Assembly (NCBI GenBank): GCA_018266375.1
Contig: JAFEAO010000005.1
Span: 1-64,000, forward strand
Reading direction: 5' to 3'
From: Bdellovibrionales bacterium
GTDB lineage: Bacteria; Bdellovibrionota; UBA1018; CAIMNF01
DNA length: 64,000 bases
Shown here: piece after piece, positions 46,555-55,306 of the stretch
Position numbering within the stretch: position 1 is the first letter of the stretch
How the letters are laid out: every line of letters starts with the position of its first letter
Made by a program: the position numbers and the translations under genes
Notes under the pieces: generated by a model
What the model saw: only the letters and a program-made list of their open reading frames with translations
The model's database searches: none
Told to the model about the DNA's origin: nothing

Positions 46555-48234
46555 TTAGTTAAAGATCGGAAGCCTCGAGATGTCGTTCTTCATCACGATG
46601 GCCATAATGCCCAAGATCAACACGAGGCCCACTTGTTGGGCGATTTCGATCTGCTTCAAGCTCAATGACTTGCCACGCACTGACTCAATCAAAAGCAGTA
46701 CGATGTGACCGCCGTCGAGAACCGGGATCGGAAGAATGTTCAGGATCCCGAGACCGATCGAAAGAATCGCCATCATTTTCAAGAAGTCGATTAGACCGCG
46801 CGAGAGCGAGTCGCCGGCGAGTTTACCGATCAAGATCGGACCGCCCAATGATTTCACCGACACGTGGCCTTGAATCATCTTACCGATCGAAATCAGGTTA
46901 CGAGCGCTGAGATCCAGCATGCGCGCGGTACCTTTATACAAAAGCGTGAACGGATTCAAGATCTGTTCCTTGATCATCGTCGCATCCATCATCGACGGAA
47001 TCGGCATCACGCCGATAGTGTATTGCTTCGTCTTTTTCAAGAGTGGGTCGCGTTCGGTGCTGACCTGAGGAATGATTTCGTAAGTTACGGTCTTCCCTTC
47101 GCGAACAACCGTGATGTTGACCTTGCCGTTTGTGATCTTTTCCTGATCCTCGCCTGCTTTCTGAATGCTTTGCCGTAATTCAAAGAAACTACGGACGAGA
47201 TTTCCGTTAACGCTGAGGAGTTGGTCGCCTTTTTTGATTCCGGCCTTCTCTGCTGGAGAATCTTTCATCGTTTGGTCAACAAACAACTCGGAAGAAAACA
47301 GACCATAATCCCGGCCGAGATCACCCGACAAGATTTTCTGTGCCGGCAGGGTGATGGTTCTCGCCGACTTTCCGTCTTCGTCCACAACTTCAACGTCGAT
47401 CGCCGTTCCGCTCGGGAACTGAGCGTTGTGAAGTTTTGAGTCGTAGTTCGCATAGAGACGTTCAAGTTGCTCGAAGTTGGCAACCGGCTGCTTACCAAAA
47501 CTGACGATCTCGTCGCCGGTTTTGAACCCTGCTTTTGCCGCGATACTTTGAGGATCCGCAATCGCAATCTTCGTCATCCGAGGATTCGCGACTATACCGT
47601 CGATGTTACCGACGCTCTTCTTTTCTCCGTATTGGCTAAAGCCTTCTTCGCTCGAGGTCATGACCTTGAGATCGACAGGTTGAGGAGCATTAGCCCGCTC
47701 TACTTTCACGGTGACCTCTTGAGCCGGTTTATCCGTGAGAAGGTGCAAAACGTCTTCGTATTTTGTTACGGTCTCGCCGTCGATGGCGATGATTTTATCG
47801 CCGGGAACGAACTTCGCGGTTGCCGCCGGAGTGTCAGGAAGAACGCGGCCGACGACGGTCGCAATCTGCGGCTCGCCGATCGCCATCATGGCCATGAAAA
47901 CGATGATTGCCCACAAAAAATTAAAAAGCGGACCGCCAAAGAAGATGAAAAATCTTTTCCAAGGCGCCTGATGATGGAGCGCGCGTTTTTTGTCCTCATC
48001 GCTGAGCGGGCTCGACGGATCTTCACCGAGAAGTTTTACATAACCCCCAAGCGGAATCGCCGACAAGCGGAAATCTGTTTCGCCTAACTTGCGATTGAAG
48101 AGGACGGGGCCGAAGCCGATTGAAAACGCTTCAGCGCGAACGTTAAATAATTTTGCGAAAAGGAAATGCCCGAGCTCATGAACGACTACGAGGGGGATCA
48201 AAACGACGACGAAACCTAAGATTGAAAGCATCAA
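46555..48234 (-). CDS. rseP: Site-2 protease RseP
   Basis: An inner-membrane zinc protease that cleaves anti-sigma factors or signal-peptide remnants in the membrane. The zinc motif is HELGH at residues 19-23 and the third ligand Asp lies in NILPIPVLDGGHIV. Between them are two PDZ-like domains (GDKIIAIDGETVTKYEDV and GDQLLSVNGNLVRSFFEL), with a third possible PDZ-type repeat (GDEIVSFGKQPVANFEQ), which explains the length of 559 residues against about 450 in E. coli. It follows cdsA with a 97-bp gap containing a small inverted repeat. Confidence 0.92.
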   Translation of the reverse strand: MMLSILGFVVVLIPLVVVHELGHFLFAKLFNVRAEAFSIGFGPVLFNRKLGETDFRLSAIPLGGYVKLLGEDPSSPLSDEDKKRALHHQAPWKRFFIFFGGPLFNFLWAIIVFMAMMAIGEPQIATVVGRVLPDTPAATAKFVPGDKIIAIDGETVTKYEDVLHLLTDKPAQEVTVKVERANAPQPVDLKVMTSSEEGFSQYGEKKSVGNIDGIVANPRMTKIAIADPQSIAAKAGFKTGDEIVSFGKQPVANFEQLERLYANYDSKLHNAQFPSGTAIDVEVVDEDGKSARTITLPAQKILSGDLGRDYGLFSSELFVDQTMKDSPAEKAGIKKGDQLLSVNGNLVRSFFELRQSIQKAGEDQEKITNGKVNITVVREGKTVTYEIIPQVSTERDPLLKKTKQYTIGVMPIPSMMDATMIKEQILNPFTLLYKGTARMLDLSARNLISIGKMIQGHVSVKSLGGPILIGKLAGDSLSRGLIDFLKMMAILSIGLGILNILPIPVLDGGHIVLLLIESVRGKSLSLKQIEIAQQVGLVLILGIMAIVMKNDISRLPIFN

Positions 48235-48331
48235 AGCCTCCTGTGTGCTCTATCCTCACTATTATATAGTGGAGGGCCCATGGAACCCAATCAATTCTCC
48301 CAATAAGAAGATAGGCACGATATGCGGAAAG

Positions 48332-49198
48332 TCAAATAATCGTCCAAAGAAACAGATACATAACGGGAAGCGCAAAAATCACTCCATCAAATCGGTCGAG
48401 AAAACCGCCATGCCCCGGAAGCAGACTTCCTGAGTCTTTACATTCGGTTGCACGCTTCATCAGGCTCTCCACTAAATCGCCTACCACTGACGCAAAGGTA
48501 AGTGCCAAACACATGACGATCAAGGTCCCACGAGCGATACCGGGGATAAGGAAATGAGAATATATCTGAGTCACTACGACGGCGCCGATCGCTCCGCCGA
48601 TCAAGCCCTCCCATGATTTCTTGGGACTCACGCTTTCGAAAAGCTTGCTCTTACCGAACTTCACGCCCGCAAAATACGCGAAGCTATCCGCCGACCAAAC
48701 CGTAAGAAGCGTAAACGCTAACCAATGCTGACCTCGATCCGCTTCGCGAATATTGACCATCAAAAGCGGGAACCAAGTGCAGTACACTACGCCGAAGCAA
48801 GCAGCCATGAGCTCGAAAAGATGCTGTTTTAAGCGGGCCACACCTTCAGGATTATTGAGCTCAGCCGATCCTTTGTAGTGAAGCAATCGCGGAACCTGGA
48901 ACAAAAACACGGCCGCAAAAAGGAAGACCGGAGCGAGGCCGAGGAAGGCGGGATGTATCCCGACGGTCAACCAGTAGTGGCCCCAGTGGATAACCGTGGT
49001 GAAAACAAGAAAGATCGCGGTCTTCTCGTTTTTGTCCGGCAAATTAAAAAACATTTTGGCGAATTCAAACCACATTCCAAGCGAAATCACCCATGCGAAA
49101 AGTGTAACGCCCTCGACGCCGAAGCCGAATAGCAGTCCGAGTATCAAAGGACCACCTACTAGCGCTGTCATGATTCTCAGTTTCAGGTTCTGGTTCAT
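48332..49198 (-). CDS. cdsA: Phosphatidate cytidylyltransferase
   Basis: Makes CDP-diacylglycerol from phosphatidic acid and CTP, feeding PssA. It has about eight membrane helices in 288 residues. The C-terminal signature is GDLVESLMKRATECKDSGSLLPGHGGFLDRFDG (shown here only as landmarks: GDLVES, KDSGSLLPGHGG, LDRFDG), typical of CdsA. SPKKSWEGLIGG precedes it. It abuts uppS and uses an ATG directly next to the uppS stop. Confidence 0.93.
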   Translation of the reverse strand: MNQNLKLRIMTALVGGPLILGLLFGFGVEGVTLFAWVISLGMWFEFAKMFFNLPDKNEKTAIFLVFTTVIHWGHYWLTVGIHPAFLGLAPVFLFAAVFLFQVPRLLHYKGSAELNNPEGVARLKQHLFELMAACFGVVYCTWFPLLMVNIREADRGQHWLAFTLLTVWSADSFAYFAGVKFGKSKLFESVSPKKSWEGLIGGAIGAVVVTQIYSHFLIPGIARGTLIVMCLALTFASVVGDLVESLMKRATECKDSGSLLPGHGGFLDRFDGVIFALPVMYLFLWTII

Positions 49199-49918
49199 TT
49201 AAACTCCGCCAAAACGGCGATTCCTGTTTTTAAAATTCTCCAAGGATTTCTTGAATTCTTCAACTGAATAATCCGGCCAAAGAGTCTCCGGAAAATCAAA
49301 CTCCGCGTACGAGCATTGCCACAGCAGGTAGTTACTCAGTCGCTTTTCGCCGCTTGTGCGGATCAGGAGATCGACATTGCTCCACTCACCTAGGTACGAC
49401 GTCGAAAGATACTTTTCAACGGTCGATTCCTGGATTTGGTCGGATTTCATCGCGCCGCTTGCGCAGGCCTCCGCGATCGCACGGACCGCATGAGTGATCT
49501 CCGCGCGCGCGCCGTAAGAGAGCGCGAACGTCAGCTCCATGTCCTTGCCGCAAGAAAGCTCTTCGATCGCTCGACCGAGTTCTTGGCGCGCGTCGCCGGG
49601 CAAACGAGCCAACTCGCCAATTACGCGCAGGCGAATACCGTTTTTTTTCATAGAAGCGATTTCACGACGAAGGTACTTTTTAAGCAAGGCCCACAGAACA
49701 TTGAGTTCCTGCTCGGGACGTTTCCAGTTTTCGGTCGAGAACGCATAAAGAGTGAGCGCCTTAATCCCGATCTGTCGGGAAGCGGTCACGATTTGCTTTA
49801 CGCGTGCAACGCCACGGACGTGTCCATAAAAACGTGGGTACCTGCGGCTCTTGGCCCAGCGGCCATTGCCATCCATGATAATCGCGACATGCTCGGGGAG
49901 TAACCTTTCGGATGGCAT
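49199..49918 (-). CDS. uppS: Undecaprenyl diphosphate synthase
   Basis: A cis-prenyltransferase that makes the C55 carrier for peptidoglycan and O-antigen from FPP and IPP. The family signature HVAIIMDGNGRWAKSRRYPR is at residues 9-28, with YAFSTENWKRP and LLIRTSGEKRLSNYLLWQ following. At 239 residues the length is normal. The gene lies 4 bp after frr; in many proteobacteria dxr lies between these genes, but it is missing here. Confidence 0.94.
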   Translation of the reverse strand: MPSERLLPEHVAIIMDGNGRWAKSRRYPRFYGHVRGVARVKQIVTASRQIGIKALTLYAFSTENWKRPEQELNVLWALLKKYLRREIASMKKNGIRLRVIGELARLPGDARQELGRAIEELSCGKDMELTFALSYGARAEITHAVRAIAEACASGAMKSDQIQESTVEKYLSTSYLGEWSNVDLLIRTSGEKRLSNYLLWQCSYAEFDFPETLWPDYSVEEFKKSLENFKNRNRRFGGV

Positions 49919-49922
49919 CGAA

Positions 49923-50477
49923 CTAGATCGTCATGATCTCTTTTTCTTTTGTGCCGATTACTTTATCGATCTCAGCGACTTTGTCGTCGGTTTTCTTTTG
50001 AATCTGCTCTTGAAGCTTCTTCGACTCGTCTTCAGAGATCGTTTTTGCTTTCTCTTGTTTCTTCGCTTCTTCATTAGCTTCGCGGCGTTGGTTTCGAAGC
50101 TGGATCTTCGCCTCCTCGCCCATTTTCTTGATCATTTTGACCATTTCTTTACGACGATCTTCGGTGAGCGGCGGCATGGAAATGCGGATCACTTTACCGT
50201 CGTTTTGCGGAGTGAATCCGACGTTTGCTTCCAAAATAGCTTTCTCGATCACACCCAACATTGTCGGCTCCCATGCTACGATTTGAATCGTGCGTGCGTC
50301 CGGAGTTGTCAAGTTTGCGACCTGTGTGATCGGCGTGCGTGATCCGTAGTAATCGACATGCAAGTGATCGATCAATCCCGTCGACGCGCGGCCGGTACGT
50401 ACTTTCACCAACTCTTTTTGAAGTTGTTGAATGCTTTTATCCATATGTGAACCTAAATCAGTCAGTACTTTAGACAT
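49923..50477 (-). CDS. frr: Ribosome recycling factor
   Basis: Splits post-termination ribosomes with EF-G. The 184-residue sequence has the expected KSIQQLQKELVKVRTGRAS, IRISMPPLTEDRRKEMVK and GEEAKIQLRNQRREAN. The start is at 50477, 30 bp after the pyrH stop, with AGAGGATAAAG ahead of it. Confidence 0.95.
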   Translation of the reverse strand: MSKVLTDLGSHMDKSIQQLQKELVKVRTGRASTGLIDHLHVDYYGSRTPITQVANLTTPDARTIQIVAWEPTMLGVIEKAILEANVGFTPQNDGKVIRISMPPLTEDRRKEMVKMIKKMGEEAKIQLRNQRREANEEAKKQEKAKTISEDESKKLQEQIQKKTDDKVAEIDKVIGTKEKEIMTI

Positions 50478-50507
50478 AGTCTTTATCCTCTATGCGTTGT
50501 TAATAAA

Positions 50508-51224
50508 TCAGTTATGAACGATTGTTCCGATATTTTCGCCGCCCACGACCTGCGCCATCGCTCCCGGCTTGCGCAAGTTGAACACGATAATCGGCAATTT
50601 ATTATCCATACAAAGCGTAATCGCGGTCGAATCCATTACCTTCAAGCCTTTTTGGAGCACATCCATGTAGGAGATCTCTTCGAACTTGGTCGCGTCGGGA
50701 GTGGTTTTCGGGTCGGCGGAATAAATTCCGTCGACACTCGTCGCTTTCAACAGAACTTGGCAGTTCATCTCGTTGGCGCGAAGGGCGGCAGTGGTATCCG
50801 TCGTGAAATACGGGCTACCCACACCGGCTGCGAAGATCACCACACGGCCTTTTTCAAGGTGGCGTACGGCTTTGCGGCGAATGTACGGCTCAGCAAGCGC
50901 GCGCATTTCAATCGCGGATTGAACGCGGGTGTAAACACCTTTGCGTTCAAGCGAATCTTGCAAAGCAAGGCAGTTGAGCACCGTCGCAAGCATCCCCATG
51001 TAATCCGCGGATGCGCGGTCCATACCCTTAGTCGCGCCTTTTACGCCGCGAAAGATATTTCCGCCGCCGACGACGATTGCGATTTCAGTCTTTGCGGCTT
51101 GAAGATCTTTAATCTGATTGGCGATGCCATCGAGGATATCCGTATCGATGCCAAAGCCCGATTCACCGGCCAATGCTTCGCCGGATAATTTCAAAAGAAT
51201 GCGTTTATATTTTTCGCGCTTCAT
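50508..51224 (-). CDS. pyrH: UMP kinase
   Basis: Phosphorylates UMP to UDP; a hexameric amino acid kinase-fold enzyme. Motifs are [22 protein letters not shown] and [17 protein letters not shown]-like [14 protein letters not shown]. At 238 residues the length is standard. A terminator separates it from tsf, so pyrH-frr and the following genes likely have their own promoter. Confidence 0.95.
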   Translation of the reverse strand: MKREKYKRILLKLSGEALAGESGFGIDTDILDGIANQIKDLQAAKTEIAIVVGGGNIFRGVKGATKGMDRASADYMGMLATVLNCLALQDSLERKGVYTRVQSAIEMRALAEPYIRRKAVRHLEKGRVVIFAAGVGSPYFTTDTTAALRANEMNCQVLLKATSVDGIYSADPKTTPDATKFEEISYMDVLQKGLKVMDSTAITLCMDNKLPIIVFNLRKPGAMAQVVGGENIGTIVHN

Positions 51225-51273
51225 TTGCCCCTCGCAAATCGCTGTTGTACGCCGAAAACGGCGGCCCCTTTTA

Positions 51274-51307
51274 GAAAAAAGCCCCGATTGTTACCAACCG
51301 GGGCTTC
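51274..51307 (-). terminator. Terminator between tsf and pyrH
   Basis: On the minus strand AGCCCCG and CGGGGCT pair across a 13-base loop and are followed by TTTTTT. It lies 7 bp after the tsf stop. Confidence 0.9.
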
Positions 51308-51313
51308 GCTTGG

Positions 51314-52219
51314 TTAATGTTGTGTTTCAGGCGCGGCATCAACGACGCCTTCGCCCAAGACGTACCTGGCGAAACGTTTAATGGTCAGGGTATCGCCGAT
51401 CGCTTTACTCGTTTCGTTGGTAACCGCTTCAATGGTCTTCTTGTCGTCTTTCACGAACTTCTGCTTCACGAGGCAAGTTTCTTCGTAGTACTTGTTGATC
51501 TTGCCAATCGCGATTTTCTCGAGTACGTCAGCCGGCTTGTTCTGGCTTGCGAGTTGAGCGAGTGCGATTTCTTTTTCCTTCGCGACAACATCAGCCGGAA
51601 CTTCGGCAGAGCTCAAGTAGAGCGGGTTCGCAGCCGCAATGTGCATCGTGAGATCGCGCATATAGGCTTGGAATTGCTCTTTTGAAGCGTTTGTCTTGTT
51701 AGTCATGCCGACTTCAACGAGAACGCCGACTTTGCCACCCATGTGGATGTAGCTCTTAGTCTCGGCGTTGGCAGTTGCCGGATAACGAGTGAAACGACGG
51801 ATCGTCATGTTCTCGCCCAGGATGGTGATCGCTTCGCGCACGAATTCGTCCACCGTCTTGCTTGGATTAGAGGTGAACTTCTGGCTTGCGAGCGCCGCAG
51901 AGTCGGTCGGATTCGCTTTTGCAATGTGAGCCGCGATGTCCGAAGCCATCTTCTGGAACTTTTCGTTGCGGGCAACGAAATCGGTTTCGCAGTTCACTTC
52001 AACGAGAACAGCCGCCTCGTTGTTAATCAACGCGTAAACGGTTCCGTCTTTAGCGGTACGACCCGCCTTTTTAGCGGCAGATGCGATACCTTTTTTACGA
52101 AGATGCTCGATCGCTTTTTCAAAATCGCCGCTGTGTTCAACGAGCGCCTTTTTGCAATCCATCATCCCTGCGCCAGTTTGCTCGCGCAGCCTTGCTACTT
52201 GTTCAGCAGTAATTTGCAT
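51314..52219 (-). CDS. tsf: Elongation factor Ts
   Basis: The nucleotide-exchange factor for EF-Tu. The N-terminal UBA-like domain VARLREQTGAGMMDCKKAL and the core CETDFVARNEKF are diagnostic. At 301 residues the length is normal. It follows rpsB by 18 bp in the usual rpsB-tsf operon and ends at a strong terminator. Confidence 0.96.
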   Translation of the reverse strand: MQITAEQVARLREQTGAGMMDCKKALVEHSGDFEKAIEHLRKKGIASAAKKAGRTAKDGTVYALINNEAAVLVEVNCETDFVARNEKFQKMASDIAAHIAKANPTDSAALASQKFTSNPSKTVDEFVREAITILGENMTIRRFTRYPATANAETKSYIHMGGKVGVLVEVGMTNKTNASKEQFQAYMRDLTMHIAAANPLYLSSAEVPADVVAKEKEIALAQLASQNKPADVLEKIAIGKINKYYEETCLVKQKFVKDDKKTIEAVTNETSKAIGDTLTIKRFARYVLGEGVVDAAPETQH

Positions 52220-52237
52220 GGCTATGTGTTCCTTAAA

Positions 52238-53104
52238 TTATTTTTTTGCAGTGGTTGTATCTTCAGCGACGCCTTCGGCAGCCTCAGTCTGTTCCATCGC
52301 TTCTAAATCAGCAGCATCGACACCTTTAAGGTCGATATCGCCTTCGAAACGAGAAACTTTCTTCTCGCCGGAGTCATCGTCTTTGGCGTCCGCACCTCCG
52401 GAAGCACGAAGCTTCTCTTGGTGGATTTGAGCGCCTTCGAGGCACGCGTCCGCGATCATTTTCGCGAAAAGACTTACGCTACGGAAAGCATCGTCATTGC
52501 CCGGGATCACGTGGTTAATACCGGTTGGATCGCAGTTAGTATCAACGATAGCAACGGTTGGAATGTGAAGACGTTTTGCTTCTTGAATCGCAATGTGTTC
52601 CTTGGTCGTGTCGATCAGGAAAATCGCACCCGGGAGCTTTTTCATTTCTTGGATACCGCCGAGAGCTTTTTTAAGTTTGCTCAATTCGCGGTCGAAACCT
52701 GCTTGTTCTTTCTTGGTGTAATCGTTCCAAGACTCAGAGTTTTTGAGGTTATCGAGTTTCTTCAAACGGTCGATAGACGCTTTAACGGTTTGGAAATTAG
52801 TGAGCATACCGCCCAACCAACGTTCAGTAACGTAGTACTGGTTAGCGCGTTTTGCTTCTTGCTCGATCACTTCTTTGGCTTGTTTTTTGGTACCGACGAA
52901 AATGACTTTCTTACCTTCGGCGGCAACTGACTTAATGAACTCACATGCTTTCTTAGCACGATCAACAGTCTGTTGAAGATCCACGATATAGATCCCGTTA
53001 CGTGCACCGTAAACGTACGGCTTCATCTTTGGGTTCCAGTGATTGGTTTGGTGACCGAAATGGACACCAGCTTCGAGCATGTCTTTCATCGAAATATTAG
53101 GCAT
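52238..53104 (-). CDS. rpsB: 30S ribosomal protein S2
   Basis: A 288-residue S2: ISMKDMLEAGVHFGHQTNHWNPKM at the start (family signature GVHFGHQT), VGTKKQAKE, RWLGGMLTNFQTV and PTVAIVDTNCDP. The C-terminal 40 residues are an acidic, Asp/Glu/Lys-rich extension (DAKDDDSGEKK, TEAAEGVAEDTTT) not present in E. coli S2. A promoter and a leader of about 180 bases precede it. It is the first gene of rpsB-tsf. Confidence 0.96.
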   Translation of the reverse strand: MPNISMKDMLEAGVHFGHQTNHWNPKMKPYVYGARNGIYIVDLQQTVDRAKKACEFIKSVAAEGKKVIFVGTKKQAKEVIEQEAKRANQYYVTERWLGGMLTNFQTVKASIDRLKKLDNLKNSESWNDYTKKEQAGFDRELSKLKKALGGIQEMKKLPGAIFLIDTTKEHIAIQEAKRLHIPTVAIVDTNCDPTGINHVIPGNDDAFRSVSLFAKMIADACLEGAQIHQEKLRASGGADAKDDDSGEKKVSRFEGDIDLKGVDAADLEAMEQTEAAEGVAEDTTTAKK

Positions 53105-53290
53105 TGTTTCTTTCCTTCGTTTGCGGAAGTCGAAACCAAAATGAGCTTGGAGCTAAAATTGAAATCAGATTCCCGCGGGTTTTTCCTCCACTTCCATAAT
53201 CGCTGTCTGACCGAATGTAGTTAGCCACCACATTCTCTCCGTCAGGAGCGACACCACGCAGATGCGGAAGTGTGTGTTTTTGTTTAAATT

Positions 53291-53319
53291 TTTATAGCGG
53301 AATTTAAGAGATTTGGCAA
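53291..53319 (-). promoter_or_regulatory. Promoter of rpsB-tsf
   Basis: On the minus strand TTGCCA (53319-53314) and TATAAA (53296-53291) are separated by exactly 17 bases. It lies about 185 bases ahead of the rpsB start, so a long untranslated leader follows. Confidence 0.75.
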
Positions 53320-53328
53320 TCTGTTTTT

Positions 53329-53637
53329 ATGGAATGGGCGCGCGAACATCGGATTAAAAACACTACCGGGACACTCCTACTGCTCTATATCCAACCTGGA
53401 GCATCGAAGACCGCGGTAAAAGGGCTTTTTGGGGGGCCGGCTCGCCTGAAGATCGCCATTCAAGCCCCACCTGTGGATGGAGCGGCCAATAAGGCCGTGA
53501 TCGACTTTCTGGCTAAAGCATTCCGTATAGGTCGCGCTAAAATCCATATTCTAAGCGGCGAAACCTCGCGGCAAAAAAACATTTGGATCGAGGGGATGTC
53601 TCTTTCTGAAGTAGCCGGTCTCGTCGTTCCTGAATGA
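53329..53637 (+). CDS. DUF167/YggU-family protein
   Basis: A 102-residue protein of the YggU/UPF0235 family, whose function is unknown. The typical pattern is YIQPGASKTAVKG, LKIAIQAPPVDGAANKAVIDFLAKAF and HILSGETSRQKNI. The start is only 10 bp from the -35 end of the divergent rpsB promoter. Its 3' end meets a decayed transporter fragment in the opposite direction. Confidence 0.88.
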   Translation: MEWAREHRIKNTTGTLLLLYIQPGASKTAVKGLFGGPARLKIAIQAPPVDGAANKAVIDFLAKAFRIGRAKIHILSGETSRQKNIWIEGMSLSEVAGLVVPE

Positions 53638-53774
53638 TTGTCGTTGCATCAAACGTCCATACTCCGTGAGTAAGAAAACACCGTTAATTCCAAGTGCGAT
53701 ACTCATCCAGCGTTGCCAGTCGAAAGGTTCTTTCACGAAGAGCGATGAGAGAATCGCGCTAAAGATGCCGACTT
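53638..53774 (-). pseudogene. Remnant of an EamA/DMT-type transporter C-terminus
   Basis: On the minus strand the sequence reads VGIFSAILSSLFVKEPFDWQRWMSIALGINGVFLLTEYGRLMQ (given here by landmarks: SSLFVKEPFDWQRW and ALGINGVFLL), the usual last helices of drug/metabolite transporters. An in-frame TAA at about 53774 cuts it off, and no upstream homologous sequence exists. The open frame continues a little into the yggU-type gene. I read it as a truncated leftover from a deletion, not as an intact gene. Confidence 0.6.
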
Positions 53775-53823
53775 AACGTTGCTCTGCATCAACAAAATAA
53801 CCTATTTATTTCAAAGACTCTCG

Positions 53824-53852
53824 TTGAATAATTGACCACCGCTGTTTAGAGT
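53824..53852 (+). promoter_or_regulatory. Candidate promoter of the small outer membrane protein gene
   Basis: TTGAAT (53824-53829) and TAGAGT (53847-53852) have a 17-base spacer, ahead of the strong site TAGGAGG and ATG at 53884. Confidence 0.4.
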
Positions 53853-53883
53853 TAAGGCTAATTACTTTAGGAGGTAATCAACC

Positions 53884-54498
53884 ATGAAACAATTCGCAAC
53901 ACTCATTGCTGTGGTCGCTATGATCAGCAGCCCAGCATTTGCGCAATCTAAGAAAAAGACACACGTAAAATCTGCAACTCCAGCTGCCAGTGAACCAGCT
54001 GCAACTTCTTCTACACCAACTTATAGCTACAGCGGCGGAAGCACTTCAACATCTTACAGCAGCGGCCCTCACTTCAGTGCGGCAGCCTCTTTGGGAGCGG
54101 TTGACGGTAATTTCTTCGCGGGTCCATCGCTTTTCGTGGAGTGGCCAACTAATCTCGACGGCAACGATTTCGCTTTCGGCGCTCAAACCGGAATGTACTT
54201 CCACAGCGGCGGATGGACGATTCCGATCATGCCTACCGGGAAAATCTTTTTCCGCGCAAACGGCAACATTAAGCCTTACGTTGCTCTCAGCATCGGTATT
54301 TCAATCACTCACTACGACACTTCGACAACTGTAGCCAGCGTTACCGTTCCAGGAGCAAGCGGCACACTAACGAAATTCGCATTGCTTGCCCGTCCAGGCA
54401 TCAACTTCGGCGAAGGCGATAAATTCTTCGCGGAGCTTCCACTCGGAACAATGGCCGGCGGATTCGCGATCGCTCCAACTTTCGGCTACCACTTCTAA
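53884..54498 (+). CDS. Small outer membrane beta-barrel-like protein
   Basis: A 204-residue protein with a signal peptide (TLIAVVAMISSPAFAQ), a basic then Ser/Thr/Ala-rich linker (about 22-65), and a C-terminal domain of alternating strands ending in a Phe (FAIAPTFGYHF), like an eight-stranded outer membrane protein. TAGGAGG lies ahead of the ATG and a strong terminator follows, so it is probably a well-expressed single-gene unit. Codon choice (GCA, CCA, ACT) differs somewhat from its neighbours, which may reflect high expression. Confidence 0.75.
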   Translation: MKQFATLIAVVAMISSPAFAQSKKKTHVKSATPAASEPAATSSTPTYSYSGGSTSTSYSSGPHFSAAASLGAVDGNFFAGPSLFVEWPTNLDGNDFAFGAQTGMYFHSGGWTIPIMPTGKIFFRANGNIKPYVALSIGISITHYDTSTTVASVTVPGASGTLTKFALLARPGINFGEGDKFFAELPLGTMAGGFAIAPTFGYHF

Positions 54499-54520
54499 TC
54501 GTGTAGCAGCAAAAAGTTTA

Positions 54521-54556
54521 AAGTCCCGGTGGAGTTTCCGCCGGGACTTTTTTATT
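54521..54556 (+). terminator. Terminator after the outer membrane protein gene
   Basis: AAGTCCCGG pairs with CCGGGACTT across a short loop and is followed by TTTTTATTT. It lies 23 bp after the stop and could also serve the convergent gene at 54581. Confidence 0.9.
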
Positions 54557-54580
54557 TGTAAATTGTGAGTCGTGAGCGGA

Positions 54581-55243
54581 CTAAATATTCTCGTCCGGTT
54601 TCAGCATCTGCTCTTGCAATTGCTCGAGACCCGAGTCAACCGCCTTACCGAACCACATCTTGGCGAAGTTTTCGAATTGTTCCTCGGTCAAGCCTTTTGC
54701 AGTGTATTGTACTTTGTCTTTAGTCGAGAACTTTACTTCGAACTTGGCGGCCGCATCGTTGATGAACTGAAACTCATAAACCTGTTTGTCTTTGACATCG
54801 CCCGATTTTTTAACGGCATCAAGAAAATCCTTGAACGGCTCTTCGTCCAGTTTAACACCGTTACCTTTAAACACATTGGAGTAACCATCGACAATCTTAT
54901 CGATACCGACGTCGCGAACGAATGTCATGGTCACGACAAACGGCACTCCGGTAATCAACGATTCGCGAAGTTTATCGATGTTTGCAAAGTCTAATTTAGC
55001 GTCGGTGAACACTTGTGCGACGTAAACGCTCGCCCAGAAAAACGCCACCTTCTTTTGGCGTAGTCCTTTTGTAGCGCGTTTTATTTCCTTGGAAACGTAG
55101 GACTCGCCCTTTTTAGTGATAGTCTTAATGTCTACCTTGGCACTATCGGACAATTTTACTCCCTTGATCTCTTCGGCGTGAACCATCGTTACGCCGAAAG
55201 CCAGGATCAGGCCCAAAATACGAAGATGTTTGATCTTATGCAT
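54581..55243 (-). CDS. Exported chalcone isomerase-like protein
   Basis: A 220-residue protein with a signal peptide (RILGLILAFGVTMVHAEE). The pattern GLRQKKVAFFWASVYVAQVF, then PFVVTMTFVRDVGIDKI and FAKMWFGKAV fits the bacterial chalcone isomerase-like family (PF16036). Plant enzymes close flavonoid rings, but the bacterial relatives have no such substrate and their role is unknown; fatty-acid binding is one idea. It is convergent with the outer membrane protein gene. Confidence 0.78.
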   Translation of the reverse strand: MHKIKHLRILGLILAFGVTMVHAEEIKGVKLSDSAKVDIKTITKKGESYVSKEIKRATKGLRQKKVAFFWASVYVAQVFTDAKLDFANIDKLRESLITGVPFVVTMTFVRDVGIDKIVDGYSNVFKGNGVKLDEEPFKDFLDAVKKSGDVKDKQVYEFQFINDAAAKFEVKFSTKDKVQYTAKGLTEEQFENFAKMWFGKAVDSGLEQLQEQMLKPDENI

Positions 55244-55306
55244 GATTTTTATCCTTTGATTTTATGATAACCTGCCTACGACCGATGTAAATTGAAAGAT
55301 GCGTAG

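Noticed and set aside
48253-48275. Small inverted repeat (CACTAT-TAT-ATAGTG) between cdsA and rseP as a terminator
   Set aside because: Short stem and no T-run on the minus strand; left unassigned.
53551-53736. A 61-residue ORF as an intact gene
   Set aside because: Only the last helices of a transporter are present and the end runs into the DUF167 gene; treated as a remnant.
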